DNA of 64,000 nt from contig JAGFNQ010005227.1 of the NCBI GenBank assembly GCA_024364735.1, positions 1 through 64,000 of the forward strand. Reading direction: 5' to 3'. Of the stretch, positions 31,687 through 42,326 are shown piece after piece. Position numbers and translations under genes: made by a program. The DNA is from Boesenbergia rotunda (Eukaryota > Streptophyta > Magnoliopsida > Zingiberales > Zingiberaceae). Positions within the stretch are counted from its first letter, which is position 1; every line of letters starts with the position of its first letter. The notes under the pieces were generated by a model. It was not told the DNA's origin and ran no database searches. It saw nothing but the letters and a program-made list of their open reading frames with translations.

Positions 31687-32776
31687 GTGTACATCTCCGA
31701 TGCCAAGCCTACACATCGAGAGGCTGTAGGGTTTAATCAGCTCTTGACCGGGCGTGAACAACTCCGAGGCCAAGCCTACACACCAAGAGACTGTAGGGTT
31801 TAATCAGCTCTTGGCCGGGCGTGAACAGCTCCGAGGCCAAGCCTACACACCAAGAGGCTGTAGCGTTTAATCAGCTCTTGGTCGGGTGTGTATAGCTCCG
31901 AAGCCAATCATACACCCCGAGCGTGTACAGCTTCGAGGCCAAGCCTACACACCGAGAGGCTGTAGGGTTTCATCATCTCTTGGTCGGTGAACAGCGCTGA
32001 AGCCAAGCCTACATGTTGAGAGGCTATAGGGTTTAATCAGCTCTTGGCCGAGCATGTACAGCTCCGAGGCCAAGCCTATACACCGAGAGGCTGTAGGGTT
32101 TCATCAGCTCTTGGCCAGGCGTGAATAGCTCCAAAGCCAAGCCTACACGCTGAGAGGCTGTAGGGTTTAATTAGCTCTTGGTCGGGCGTGTACAACTCTG
32201 AGGCCAAGCCTACACACCAAGAGGCTGTAGGGTTTCATCAGCTCTTGGCTGGGCATGTACAGCTCCGAGGCCAAGCCTACACACCGAAAGGTTGTAGGGT
32301 TTAATCAGCTCTTGGCCGGGCATGAATAGCTTCGAAGCCAAGCCTACACGCCGAGAGGCTGTAGGGTTTAATCAGCTCTTGGCGGGGCATGTACAGCTCC
32401 GAGGCCAAGCCTACACACCGAGAGGCTGTAAGGTTTCATCAGCTCTTAGCCGGGCATGTACAGCTCCGAGGCCAAGCCTACATACCGAGAGGCTGTAGGG
32501 TTTAATCAGTTCTTGGCCGGGCGTGAACAGCTCCGAGGCCAAGCCTACACACCGAGAGGCTGTTGGATTTAATCAGCTCTTGGCCGGGCGTGAACAGCTC
32601 CGAAGCCAAGCCTACACGCCGAGAGGCTGTAGGGTTTGATCAGCTCTTAGCCGGGCGTGTACAGCTCTGAGGCCAAGCCTACACACCGAGTGGCTATAGG
32701 GTTTCATCAGCTGTTGGCCGGGTGTGTACAGTTCCGAGGCCAAGCCTACACACTGAGAGGCTGTAGGGTTTAATCA
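31687..32776 (-). repeat. 67 bp tandem array downstream of J pol
   Basis: About 16 units containing CTCCGAGGCCAAGCCTACAC and GGCTGTAGGGTTTAATCAGC. Each unit can fold CCAAGAG-G-CTG with CAGCTCTTGG (one bulge). It starts at the C boundary, so its original length is unknown. Tandem repeats in the 3' untranslated part are a known trait of Tat/Ogre elements. Confidence 0.88.
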
Positions 32777-32889
32777 GAAACAGAGACTTAACATTTTCGG
32801 AATGATATGTCGTTCACACCCTTTATTGATTATACTGCAAGGCAGTGAAGAAATGAAAAATACATCAAAGGAAATGCCCTACGCAGCAA

Positions 32890-35800
32890 CTCACGGAGTA
32901 TAGTAGGGGCAGAGATGGTTAGCGTGTCAGGGCCTTTCCAATCTTTTGCCTCTATTGTCTTCCAAATAGTAGCCGCCTCCTGTGAGTTTTTTTATGATGA
33001 CATAGCGGCCATCCCACTGCGGCTCCAACTTCCCAGGGTCACCTACCGGTTTTATTCTCTTCCATACTCGATCGCCTACCTCGAAGCTGCAGGCGATCAC
33101 TTGGCGGTTGTAGACTAGCTACATCCTTCTCCGATAGGCCTCCAACCTTGCTGCGGCTTTATCCTGTACCTCCGAGATGAGGTCCAGATCAATCAAACAC
33201 TCCTGGTCGTTATCTTCCTTGCGATAATGTTGCCGTCGTGTGGACTCTTCCACTACTTCCACCTGGATGACGGCTTCAGCGCCGTAGACCAACTGGAAAG
33301 GGCTCTCGCCCGTTCCTTCTTTCGAAGTAGTCCGGTAGGACTACAGGATGCTGGGAAGTTCTTCGACCTAGCTGCCTCCGACATGGTCTAGCTTTATCTT
33401 GAGCCCTGGTAGAATTTCCCGATTGACTACCTCAGCTTGTCCATTGCTTTGTTGGTATGCAACGGAGGTGAAGGCCTGCCGGATGCCCAATCCTTCGTAC
33501 CACTCCTTCAGTTTGTGTCCGGAGAATTGTCTCCCATTGTCTGATACCAGCTTATGAGGAATGTCATATCTGCAGATAATATCTCTCCATTGGACTTTCA
33601 TTACCACCCCCTCTATGATGTTAGCCAGAGGTTTGGCTTCCTCCCACTTAGAGAAGTCATCGACGAGGACTAGCAGGAATTTCTTCTGCTAGGGCTCGAT
33701 GAGGAAGGGGCCCACAATGTCCATTCCCCACTGGTCGAACGGGCATGATACTGTAGAAACTCGCAAGGGCTCCACCGGGCAGTGAGACATGTGTTGATGC
33801 CTCTGACAGGCCTTGCATCTGGCCACAAATTGAGCGAGTCGGCCTGCAAAGTGGGCCAAAAGTATCCCGCCAAAAGGATCTTTCAAGATAGGAACCTTCT
33901 TCCAATGTGGCTCCCACAGATGTCCTCATGTACCTCCCTCATTACGTAGCCAGTCTCCTCCGGCCCGATGCATTTTAGGAGGGGTCGGGCGTAGGCCTTC
34001 TTGTATAGCTGATCCCCGACCAGTGTGAACCTGTCCACCCGCCGGCAAAACAACCGACTCTCTTGGTCCCCACTTGGAAGGGATCCGTCCCTGAGGAATG
34101 CTATGTAGGGATCCCTCCAGTCTGCGGGTCTGTCCGTTCTGGCCTCTCCTCCAATTTGGGCTACCATTGTTTCTGCCACACTAGGCTCCCCCAGCTACCA
34201 GGTGGATATGGAACTGGCCAGCTTGGCCAACTCGTCAGCCCGCACATTATCCGACTGGGAGATCTTCTGCAGGATGACCTCCGAGAAGGCGGCTTTCAGT
34301 TGCTCATAGAGGGCTACATACTTCTGCAGCCGCTCGCACCTGACTTCGAAGCTACCCGATATTTGCTGAGCCACTAATTGAGAGTCCGAATAGACTGTGA
34401 TTCGATGGGCTCCCATGTGTCGGGCTGCTTGTAATCCCGCTAGGATCGCCTCATACTCGGCCTCATTGTTGGTAGCATTGAAGTGAAGTTGGATAGACAA
34501 ATGTAACGTGTCTCCCCTAGGGGAAATCAATAGCAGTCCTACTCTGTTGTGCTGGTTGTTGGAGGATCCATCTACATAGACCTTCCACATACCTTCGGCC
34601 TCTGGGACGGTCTCCAACATGAAGTCAGGGGGGTCTGCGCTTTGATGGCGGCTCGATACTGATACTCAATGTCGTATTCACTTAACTCCGTCATCCATTT
34701 TATCAGCCTGCCCGATGCCTCGGGGTTAGTGGGGACTCGGGCGAGCGGGCTATTGGTGAAGACCACGATAGGATGTGCTAAGAAGTACGGTCGTAACCTC
34801 GCGCCATCAGGACCAAGGTGTAGGCCAGTTTTTCCATCATGGTGTACTGCATTTCGGCGTCCTTTAGCAAGTGTCCAAAGAAATAGATGGGGTATTGTAT
34901 CCGATCTTGTTCTCGGATGAGTGCCGATCCTACCGCTTGCTCGGCTGCCGATAAGTAGACGAATAAAGTCTCCCCCTCCACGGGCTTGTGCAGAGTCGGG
35001 AGGTCTGCCAGATAGGTCTTCAACTCTGCAAAGGCCTTCTCACACTGGTCATCCCACTCGAACTTAATGGCCTTCCTCAGAATTTTGAAGAAGGGGAGGG
35101 CTTTGTCTGCGGATTTAGAGATGAATCGGGATAATGCTGTGATCCTCCCATTCAGCCGCTATACTTCCTTGAAGTTTCACGGGGGTGGCATATCCAGAAT
35201 GACCTTTACCTTTTTCGCATTTGCTTCAATCCCCCTCTCCGTCACCATGTACCCCAGGAACCTGCCACTTTTTACCCCAAACAAACATTTAGCTGGGTTT
35301 AGTTTAAACCTGTTGGCTCTCAGGGTGGCGAACGTCTCTTCAAGGTCAGCTATCATATCACCCCCTTGTCAGTCTTGACCAGGATGTCGTCCACATACAC
35401 CTCGATGTTCCGCCTAATCTGGTGCCTGAAGACTTTGTCCATCATCCGCTGGTATGTGGTGCCCGCATTGCGCAAACCGAAGGGCATGACATTGTAGCAG
35501 TATGTGCCGTCAGCCGTCACAAAATTGACCTTCTCCTAGTCCTCGAGGGCGAGTGGGACTTGGTGGTAGCCCTGGTAAGCATCTAACATTGAGATGAACT
35601 CACAGCCGGCTGTGAAGTCCACCAACCGATCTATTCGAGGCAGGGGGTAGCAGTCTTTTGGGCAGGCTTTGTTTAAGTCCCGAAAGTCAATGCAGACTCG
35701 CCATTTGCCCCCAGGCTTGGGGACGAGGACCACATTAGCCAGCCAGGCTGGAAACTGGACTTCTCTGATGTGGCCAGCTTTTAACAGCTTCTGAACTTCA

Positions 35801-35900
35801 TCTCGAATGACCTTATCCTGCTCAAGGGAGAAATGTCTCCGCCTTTGCTTCACGGGATGGGCTTCCGGCGTAACATGTAGGTGATGCATGGCCAACGCCG
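32890..35900 (-). pseudogene. pol: pol of J: reverse transcriptase, two RNase H, integrase
   Basis: In the minus direction: reverse transcriptase from PVKQRRRHFSLEQDKVI, with LKAGHIREVQFPAWLANVVL, DFRDLNKACPKD, the YQGYHQVPL motif and VYVDDILVKT (about 35380-35410). RNase H with TLFVYLSAAEQAVGSALIRE (about 34960) follows. A second archaeal-type RNase H has VYVDGSSNN, NNEAEYEAILAGL and YSDSQLV (34195-34620). Integrase has the zinc-binding part (RCKACQRHQH) and SDNGRQFSG (about 33530), then a C-terminal stretch to about 32900. Many frameshifts and stops. Only about 320 bases separate the LTR from the RT, so gag and protease are deleted. The dual RNase H marks the Tat lineage. Confidence 0.82.
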
Positions 35901-36220
35901 GTGGAACCCTTTAATCTCTTTAGTGGCCCAAGCGAACACATCTTTATGGTTTCGCAGGTACTCGACGAGGCGGCTTCTTAATTCTGGTGCGAGGTCAAGG
36001 GCGATGTGCGTGCTTCCCCCTCCGAGTTGAGGATGAATCTGTACCTCCTCACTCTCGACTTCCCTTCATTCCTGCTTGGGTCCTTCATCTTCTCGTGGAT
36101 GGGCGAGGTCCTCCGGCCATACCCTTTGAAGATCGAAGTCCTCCTCCGCCTGAGCACTGGGTTGTTTCTCCAATTCTGCCATTGGTGCTCCTTCAAGTGC
36201 TTTGCTAGTTTCCCACAGAC

Positions 36221-36231
36221 GGCGCCAAATT
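36221..36231 (-). other. Primer-binding region of J
   Basis: Minus-strand AATTTGGCGCC, followed by GTCTGTGGGAA, directly inside the LTR end TGTTCTGG (36232). This is the usual start of plant Tat-type internal regions; the tRNA identity is not certain. Confidence 0.65.
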
Positions 36232-36349
36232 TGTTCTGGAAGGAGTCGACAACAATGGCAAGGCACCAAAGCTTAGCCCCTGTGATGGTTGCTGAGGTGA
36301 GATGAACTTGGGGTTCTGCAAAGTTAACACAAGCGTTAGGGGACACGCC
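36232..36349 (-). repeat. 5' LTR of J, inner fragment
   Basis: 118 bp between the PBS and solo LTR K, starting TGTTCT. The rest of the LTR is at 37484 onward. Confidence 0.65.
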
Positions 36350-37478
36350 TGTTGGGGCAATCTATGGTCCGGAGTAACCATGTGTTTTGATGTTTGGGCA
36401 AAGGGTTTAAGTTAGGATTTCCCTTGTGTACTATTATGTGTATGTGACTGTGCATGTTGTACAGGTTACACATATTGACTGAGCTCGACGGCTTCGGGAT
36501 GGTGAAGAATTGCATGGAGACAAGCTGGAGGCTTGTGTGCACCCGAGGGACCTTGGATAGCAGGGATGATGAGCCGAGGGGCGCAGACTTCAAGGCATGC
36601 GTGAAGGATGGCATGGAGACAAGCTGGAGGCTTGTGTGCATCCGAGGGACGGGAGCCGAAGACGAAGAAGGTGCGAAGGTAATAGTCAAGGCTGCTGGTG
36701 AAGAGTCAGTAAAGTCGTGAAGGAATGAGAGCCGAGGGAAGATGACTCCAAAGGCAAGTTGAGAAGTGGACTTCAAAGGGCACACGTGAAGGGTGGGATG
36801 GAGGCAAGTCGAGGACTTGTGTGTGTATTCGAGGGACGATAGCCGATGGAAGAGGACTTTAAGGAGCAAACCAAGGGAGTATGCTTGAAGGCACATGTAG
36901 ACGAGGGTCAATAGAGTGAGGAAGAGTGTTTGTAGAGGCTAGGCAGTCGACTGGTGTTATAACAGTCTACTGCCAGCACAAACAGAAACTCACAGTAGGT
37001 TCTGGACCTTGGACCAGTCGACTGCCCTAGGAGCAGTCGACTAGTAGCACCCAGAATTCAAACGTTGGGTGTCAACGGTCGAATTTAAGTGGGGGCAGTC
37101 GACTGGTGGTGACCAAATAGAAGGTAAATCCTATTTAAGAGGGTTTCGTTTTAGCTGGGATCTCTGACGAATTTAGCTTTGAGTAAGAGCCAAATAGTAA
37201 TCTAAGTGCTCGGATATTGTCAAGGTGTTGTGGCGAGGTTTCTCCACCTACAAGGAGCGACAAGGGCTAGTCGGGGTTATCCGGGGAGTGATCCACCGAA
37301 GGATTCTTGGATTAGTCACCCTTAGGGGTGGATACAAAGTAAAATCTCTCTTGTTAGCATTGCTTTCTTATTGTTTATTGTTTTGTTTGTATTTCCGCTT
37401 GTGCAACTAACAACGTAGGTAGAAGAAAGACGAAAAGTGCTATTCACCCCCCCTCTAGCAACCGACATCGATCTAACA
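36350..37478 (+). mobile_element. Solo LTR K (1129 bp)
   Basis: TGTTGGGGCAA...ATCTAACA with flanks ACGCC (36345-36349) and ATGCC (37479-37483), a TSD with one C-to-T change. It contains three CATGGAGACAAGCTGGAGG-like repeats (about 36512, 36610 and 36798), the palindrome CAGTCGACTG at 36944, 37015 and 37096 (and CAGTCGACTA at 37034), a TATTTAA site (37132-37138) and the CACCCCCCCCTCTAG terminus. No internal region. Confidence 0.8.
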
Positions 37479-37483
37479 ATGCC

Positions 37484-38560
37484 GGCAAGGGTCCGGCGGA
37501 GTCCACTCCGACGCTCAAGTCAGTGTCCGTCGAGAAGAAAAGGTTACGGAAAGTAAAGAATGTGTCAAGAGTTGAGAGAGCGTAACCCCCTTACCGGAGG
37601 GATTGGACTACCTTTTATATCGAAGTCCGTAGACCAGGCTCGTGTCCTCGATCTATGCTACGTCTCCGTGACTTGCGCCACGTTGTCCCCCCCCCCCCCC
37701 CCCCCCCCCTCTCTTTCGGTGGTTACCGACTAGCCCTTGAAACGGTCTGCGCCGTTATCCTGCTTCAGCCTATGACACTAATTAAGGGTCGTGATGATTC
37801 CGTGTGACTGGGAACCTTATCCGCAGATAGGTCGGGGGGGGGGGGGGTCTGTACTCGAGTTCGGCTGTTACTGGGGCTTCGACTCCCAAGTTGACCTCGG
37901 GGCCGTTCGACCCAGGTGCCTCCCAAGGTGCTCTCGGGGCCTAATCTCTCGGGGTGAGCCCAGAGGGATCTTCTGGCTGACTGTTCCGGGCGAATCTCCC
38001 GAGGGAGATCCCGTGGCCCGGCAGGAGAGTCTCTCCGATTCGAATCGTCACGTCCTATAACTTCTTCATCTCATATGCCCGCCACGGATTTATTCAACTA
38101 TATCATTTTCATATAGTGTATTTTTTTCTCTCTCTAAAATAGTCTTCGTATTAATTTTTTTTTAAAATTCCTCCTGCTTGACTTGCCTTTCACGAGGCAT
38201 CGGTCGCTCGGCTCGGCCAACTGATGCACTAATGATCACCCGCATCTGTTTGAGTGGCCTCTTGGCCTGATAACTTATTAGGCGCATGACCTCCTGGTAG
38301 CATAGAGGTCAGGCGATCTCGTGGAGGTCTGTCCTCTTGCCATGTGGTGTTATTGTGCTGGCCACTTGTTTCAGTCATCCGCGCCCCGCAAAGCACCAGA
38401 AGTCACTTAACCTCCATGCCTAATTAATGTGGACCGATACCTATTATCTGTTTAGTCATCTTAATTTATCTTTTTCATATTGATCCTAAGATGAATTGAC
38501 AAAAATGTTAAGAACGAGTATTAGGTCTTTTTGCCACTAATTGATGTGGACTGAAGAACA
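37484..38560 (-). repeat. 5' LTR of J, outer fragment (right edge uncertain)
   Basis: ATATAAAAGG at 37611-37620 on the minus strand is a good TATA box. A CCGGCGGAGTCCACTCCG dyad starts at about 37491. A run of 23 C (37687-37709) and one of 14 G (37834-37847) occur. The right edge is guessed from AGAACA at 38555-38560, complementary to TGTTCT at 36232. Confidence 0.5.
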
Positions 38561-39163
38561 ATTTGACAAAATAATTCTAAAATTTTTATTATTTTTACTG
38601 AATTTTATATTTACCATATTTTTATTAATTTTGAATTTTGATATGTAGGATCTATTTTATTATTTAGGGAATTTTTATATCAGTGTCATCTTTTATTAAT
38701 TTTTTTCTATTAGGATTTTTGTTAAGATTTTTTTTATAATATGACTTTTTCCTCTCTATATAAGATAAAAATTAAATTTCATATATACGAGGATTTCTTT
38801 ATTTTCTTCATGTCTTAGGATCTAGATCTAGAGTTTGCATAAATATTTGTTTGGATTAATTTCATAGAGTTTTTTATTAATGTTATTTTAGTTGACGTCT
38901 CTTTCTTGGAACGTAGAATTTTTATTATTTCTTGGTATTTCCCCTTCGAATCAATAAGTTGTAGAATGTCACTTTCGATAATCATGCGTGTGTAGAAATT
39001 GAGAAAGAGAAAAAAAGATGGTTGTTTTGATAAATCCAAAAGAGTATTTTAAAACTAGAGTACAAAGTCTAATATAACTAGGTTAAGAAATTATAAACCC
39101 TAAAACGGAAAAAGGTAAATGACTAAAATACCTCGAAAGCTAATAAATATATATAATCTAACA
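38561..39163 (-). repeat. A/T-rich stretch including 3' LTR of element I
   Basis: An LTR end CTAACA (39158-39163) is followed by minus-strand PPT TAAAGGGAGATG (39164-39175). The LTR start is unclear; TGTTAAG at 38720 would give 444 bp. The rest is A/T-rich with no recognised feature. Confidence 0.5.
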
Positions 39164-39266
39164 TCTCCCTTTAAATTCACGATGTTACAGCTAGAAACAT
39201 TGAGAGTTTGTCAGACAAAAAATGGAAGCGTGAAGTGGAATGAACCTTGGTAAATATATCAGCTAT

Positions 39267-40740
39267 CTACAGCGAGGAAGGAACAAAAGACAACGTGATA
39301 GTGTTAAGCTGTAAATGATGATGAGTGAGATGACAATCAATCTCAATATGCTTCATTTTCTCATAAAAATTTATATTGTGCACAATTTGAATATCACTCT
39401 GATTATCATAATATAATGGAGTAGGTTGATGGAGAGAAATATTCATATCTGTAAGTAACCAACGCAATCAAACTATCTCACAAGTAGTTAAGGTCATGAC
39501 AATATAACTCAACTTTTGTGGAAGATCTAGAAATAACATCTTGTTTTGGACTCTTCCAAGAAGGGGATTATCAAAAAAAATACAAAAAACTAGTGGTAGA
39601 TTTGCAATTCGTAGGATCACTAGCCCAATCAGCATCAGATTATGCACGCAACTCTAGAGATGAATTGGAAGGAAATAAAAGGCTTTAAAATCGAGTTCCC
39701 TGACGATATCTGAGAATACGAAGAACAACAACCCAATGAATTGTAGTTGGTGTAGTGATAAACTGACTAATCACATGAACATCATACACAATATTTGGAT
39801 GAGTCACGGTGAGATAAACCAAACTCCCAACAATAGTTCGATACAAACTAGGATAAGCGAGCCATCAGATGGAGAATACTGAGCATTAGTTTTAATAACA
39901 ATGTCAACAACTCTATTATCAATAAGACGTACACGCTCAAATAGATCAGATATATACTTTGACTGAGATAAAATATAACCTTTTGGAGAATATACAACCT
40001 CAATGCCCAAAAAGTAGCATAGCATACCTAACTCTTTCATAGCAAAACAACGAGCCAACTCATACTTCAAGGAAGTAATTCATTCAAAATCATCACTAGT
40101 AATAATCATGTCGTTAATATATAACAATAAAAGAATATGACCTGCACTCGTACATTTGACAAACAATGCTAAATCATGATTACTAGGATGAAAACTAAGT
40201 GAAATAATCACTGTAGAAAACTTCTCAAACCAAGCACGAGGTGCTTGTTTGATACCATAAAGCACTTTACGAAGTCTATAAACTTTATTAGGATGGTGTG
40301 AAATACTCGGAGGAGGAGTCATATAAACTTCTTCATGAAGATCAACATTTAGAAATGTATTCTTTACATCCATTTGAGATATTCTTTATCGACAAACAGA
40401 AACAACAACAACCAGAGTACGAACAGTTATTATTTTTGCAAAATGAGTAAATGTTTCCTCATAATTCATGTCATACTCCTAAGAATATCTTATAACAATA
40501 AGATGAACTTTGTATCTTTCGATAAATCCATCAAATTTAGTTTTGATAATATATACCAATGGTGTGTTTTCCTGATGGCAACAATACCAAATCCTATGTA
40601 TGAGTTTAATGCATCACTATTAGTCCCTCTACTATAGTATTGTGTCAAAGTGGGTTATAAACAACTTCTCTATAGGATACAAGCTCAGAAAATAATGAAT
40701 AGATGCAATAAACGAAGCAAAGGAACGAGAATAACAAGAA
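39267..40740 (-). pseudogene. pol: pol of I, 3' part: reverse transcriptase and RNase H
   Basis: Decayed copia pol. In the minus direction: KTKFDG, MDVKNTFLNVDLHEEVYMT, LYGIKQAPRAWFEKF, LLYINDMIITSDD (usual Y-V-D-D altered to Y-I-N-D), MKELGMLCYFLGIEV, then RNase H remnants with LYYDNQSDIQI and KHIEIDCHL. Many stops and frameshifts; catalytically dead. Its upstream half continues at 49608-50521 on the far side of E, and the reading is contiguous when E and one TAAGC are removed. Confidence 0.78.
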
Positions 40741-40745
40741 TAAGC

Positions 40746-42095
40746 TGTTGGTGCAGGCAGCACCTAAGTCAAACCTGAGTTTTGATATTGGCAAAGGGTT
40801 CAAAAGTTAAGATGTTATTGTGATCTAACTTGTTCACTGAGTGTGCAGGAAGAATTACTAGGTACACTAGGCAAGAAGTCCTGGCAAAGGGCTAGGCAAA
40901 GAAGTCCTAGTCAAGGACTGGTCAAGAAGACCTGACCAGAAGTTGGGCAAAGAAGTCCTGGTCGAGGACTGGGCAAGAAGTCCTGGCAAGGGGCTGGGCA
41001 TCAAAGACCTGACCGGAAGTTGGGTAAGAAGACCTGACCGGAAGTTGGGCACAAAGACCTGGTCAGGTGGATTGGGCAAAAGTCCAACCGGAGGAGCCGG
41101 TTGGCAAAAGGTAAACTCTCCTGAGAGGAGTAGGTGAGGACGCGTTCCCCGTCGAGGGAACAGTAGGCGTCGGTTCGACCTAGGGTTCCATTTGGGAGAC
41201 CCAAAGTCAAAACCAAGACAACTACGACTATAAATAATGACTAACACTCTTGCTTGGTTTGTTTTGGAACTAACCTTGGTAACAGGGACCGAAGGATTGT
41301 GTTTCTGCAGCTCAGACGCCCCAAAGGAGTGGGGTGGTTCACTGAGCTAGGCGCCCGGGAGGTCACGGGCACCCAAGGTCAAGGCCAAAAACTGCCAAGA
41401 AGCAAGACTGCTTCGAACCACACTGGGCTAGGCGCCCAGGAGGTCCCGGGCGCCCAAGGTCAAAGCCAAAGCGGCCATCGAAGCAAATCCGCCACGAAGC
41501 CAATGGACCCGGTCAACCCAGGTGCCCGAGAGGTCCCGGGCGCCCCAGTCAAGCCAGGTGCCGAATCGAAGGGGATAAGCGTTGACGAGCTGCGGATTGA
41601 GGTTCTCGCAGGTGAAGGCACGTGTCAGGCGCCCCCAACGAATCAGGCGCCCCTATGGGTACTATAAAAGGGGGTTCACCCCCAAGGCTTCGACAACAAT
41701 TCTTTCCAACGCTCCAAACACTTTCGCTTAAGCGCTGCTCTCCGACAAAGTTCCATTTCTAGATTTCAACGCCGACGACGACCCTCTACTCCAGAATTCG
41801 ATCCATCTCGGGCGTTGGTAAAAGTTTCAATTTATGAAAGTGTTGTGATTTATTTTTCAAATTCTATATCTGTACTATTAATCTGTCAGAATCTTTCCGA
41901 ATATAGAATTGCTCAAAGTAAACGGTCAAGGACCGTGGGCCTTGGAGTAGGAGCCGACTACGACTCCGAACCAAGTAAAAAATCGACTTGTGTTCTTGTG
42001 CACGTTATTTCTTTCCGCTGCGTATTTGCTCTTTCTTAGTCCGAAAAGTTTTTAACGATATTCACCCCCCCTCTATCGTTTTCTTTGATCCAACA
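40746..42095 (+). repeat. 5' LTR of E (1350 bp)
   Basis: TGTTGGTGCAGG...GATCCAACA. Order: stem-forming GAAGTCCTGG repeats (40880-41095), GGCGCCC...GGGCGCC palindromes with AGGTC between the arms (41350-41550), GGCGCC singles, TATAAAAG (41663-41670), then CACCCCCCCTCTATCG near the end. Confidence 0.93.
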
Positions 42096-42097
42096 AG

Positions 42098-42109
42098 TGG
42101 TATCAGAGC
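42098..42109 (+). other. Primer-binding site of E
   Basis: TGGTATCAGAGC, an exact plant tRNA-iMet complement, two bases after the LTR. Confidence 0.95.
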
Positions 42110-42326
42110 GGGTGACTCAAATCTGGTGCAACCACCAATTTGAGAGTATTTTCGAATTTTACAAAATTTTTAATTTTTTTTTCCTTCGAATTTTTCTCGT
42201 TAATCGAGGTTGGTGCAACACCACTCGATCGCTTTTTCTCGATTAATTTTTTATTCCCGCACTACTAATCCAAGACCAAGTCTTGGGACAATGTTTCCTT
42301 GTTTTTGTTCTATTTCAGAAACTATC

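Larger units (their letters stand above)
31687..38560 (-). mobile_element. Element J: truncated Ty3/gypsy element, Tat-like
   Basis: In the minus direction: 5' LTR (interrupted by K), PBS region, a very short leader, pol, then a 67 bp tandem array. The dual RNase H arrangement and the TTTGGCGCCGTCTGTGGGAA start are typical of plant Tat elements. gag and protease are missing. The left end is lost where C begins; the right end is uncertain (candidate AGAACA at 38555-38560). Confidence 0.75.

Noticed and set aside
31687..32776. CRISPR-like repeat array
   Set aside because: Units are contiguous and mutually similar over their full 67 bp with no unique spacers, in plant retroelement context.
35978..36346. 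122-residue frame at the J LTR/PBS
   Set aside because: It reads across LTR end, PBS and leader; no gag motif, and the LTR layout explains the sequence.
36336..36911. 191-residue minus-strand frame in K
   Set aside because: Composed of the ~98 bp tandem repeats of a solo LTR; no domain.
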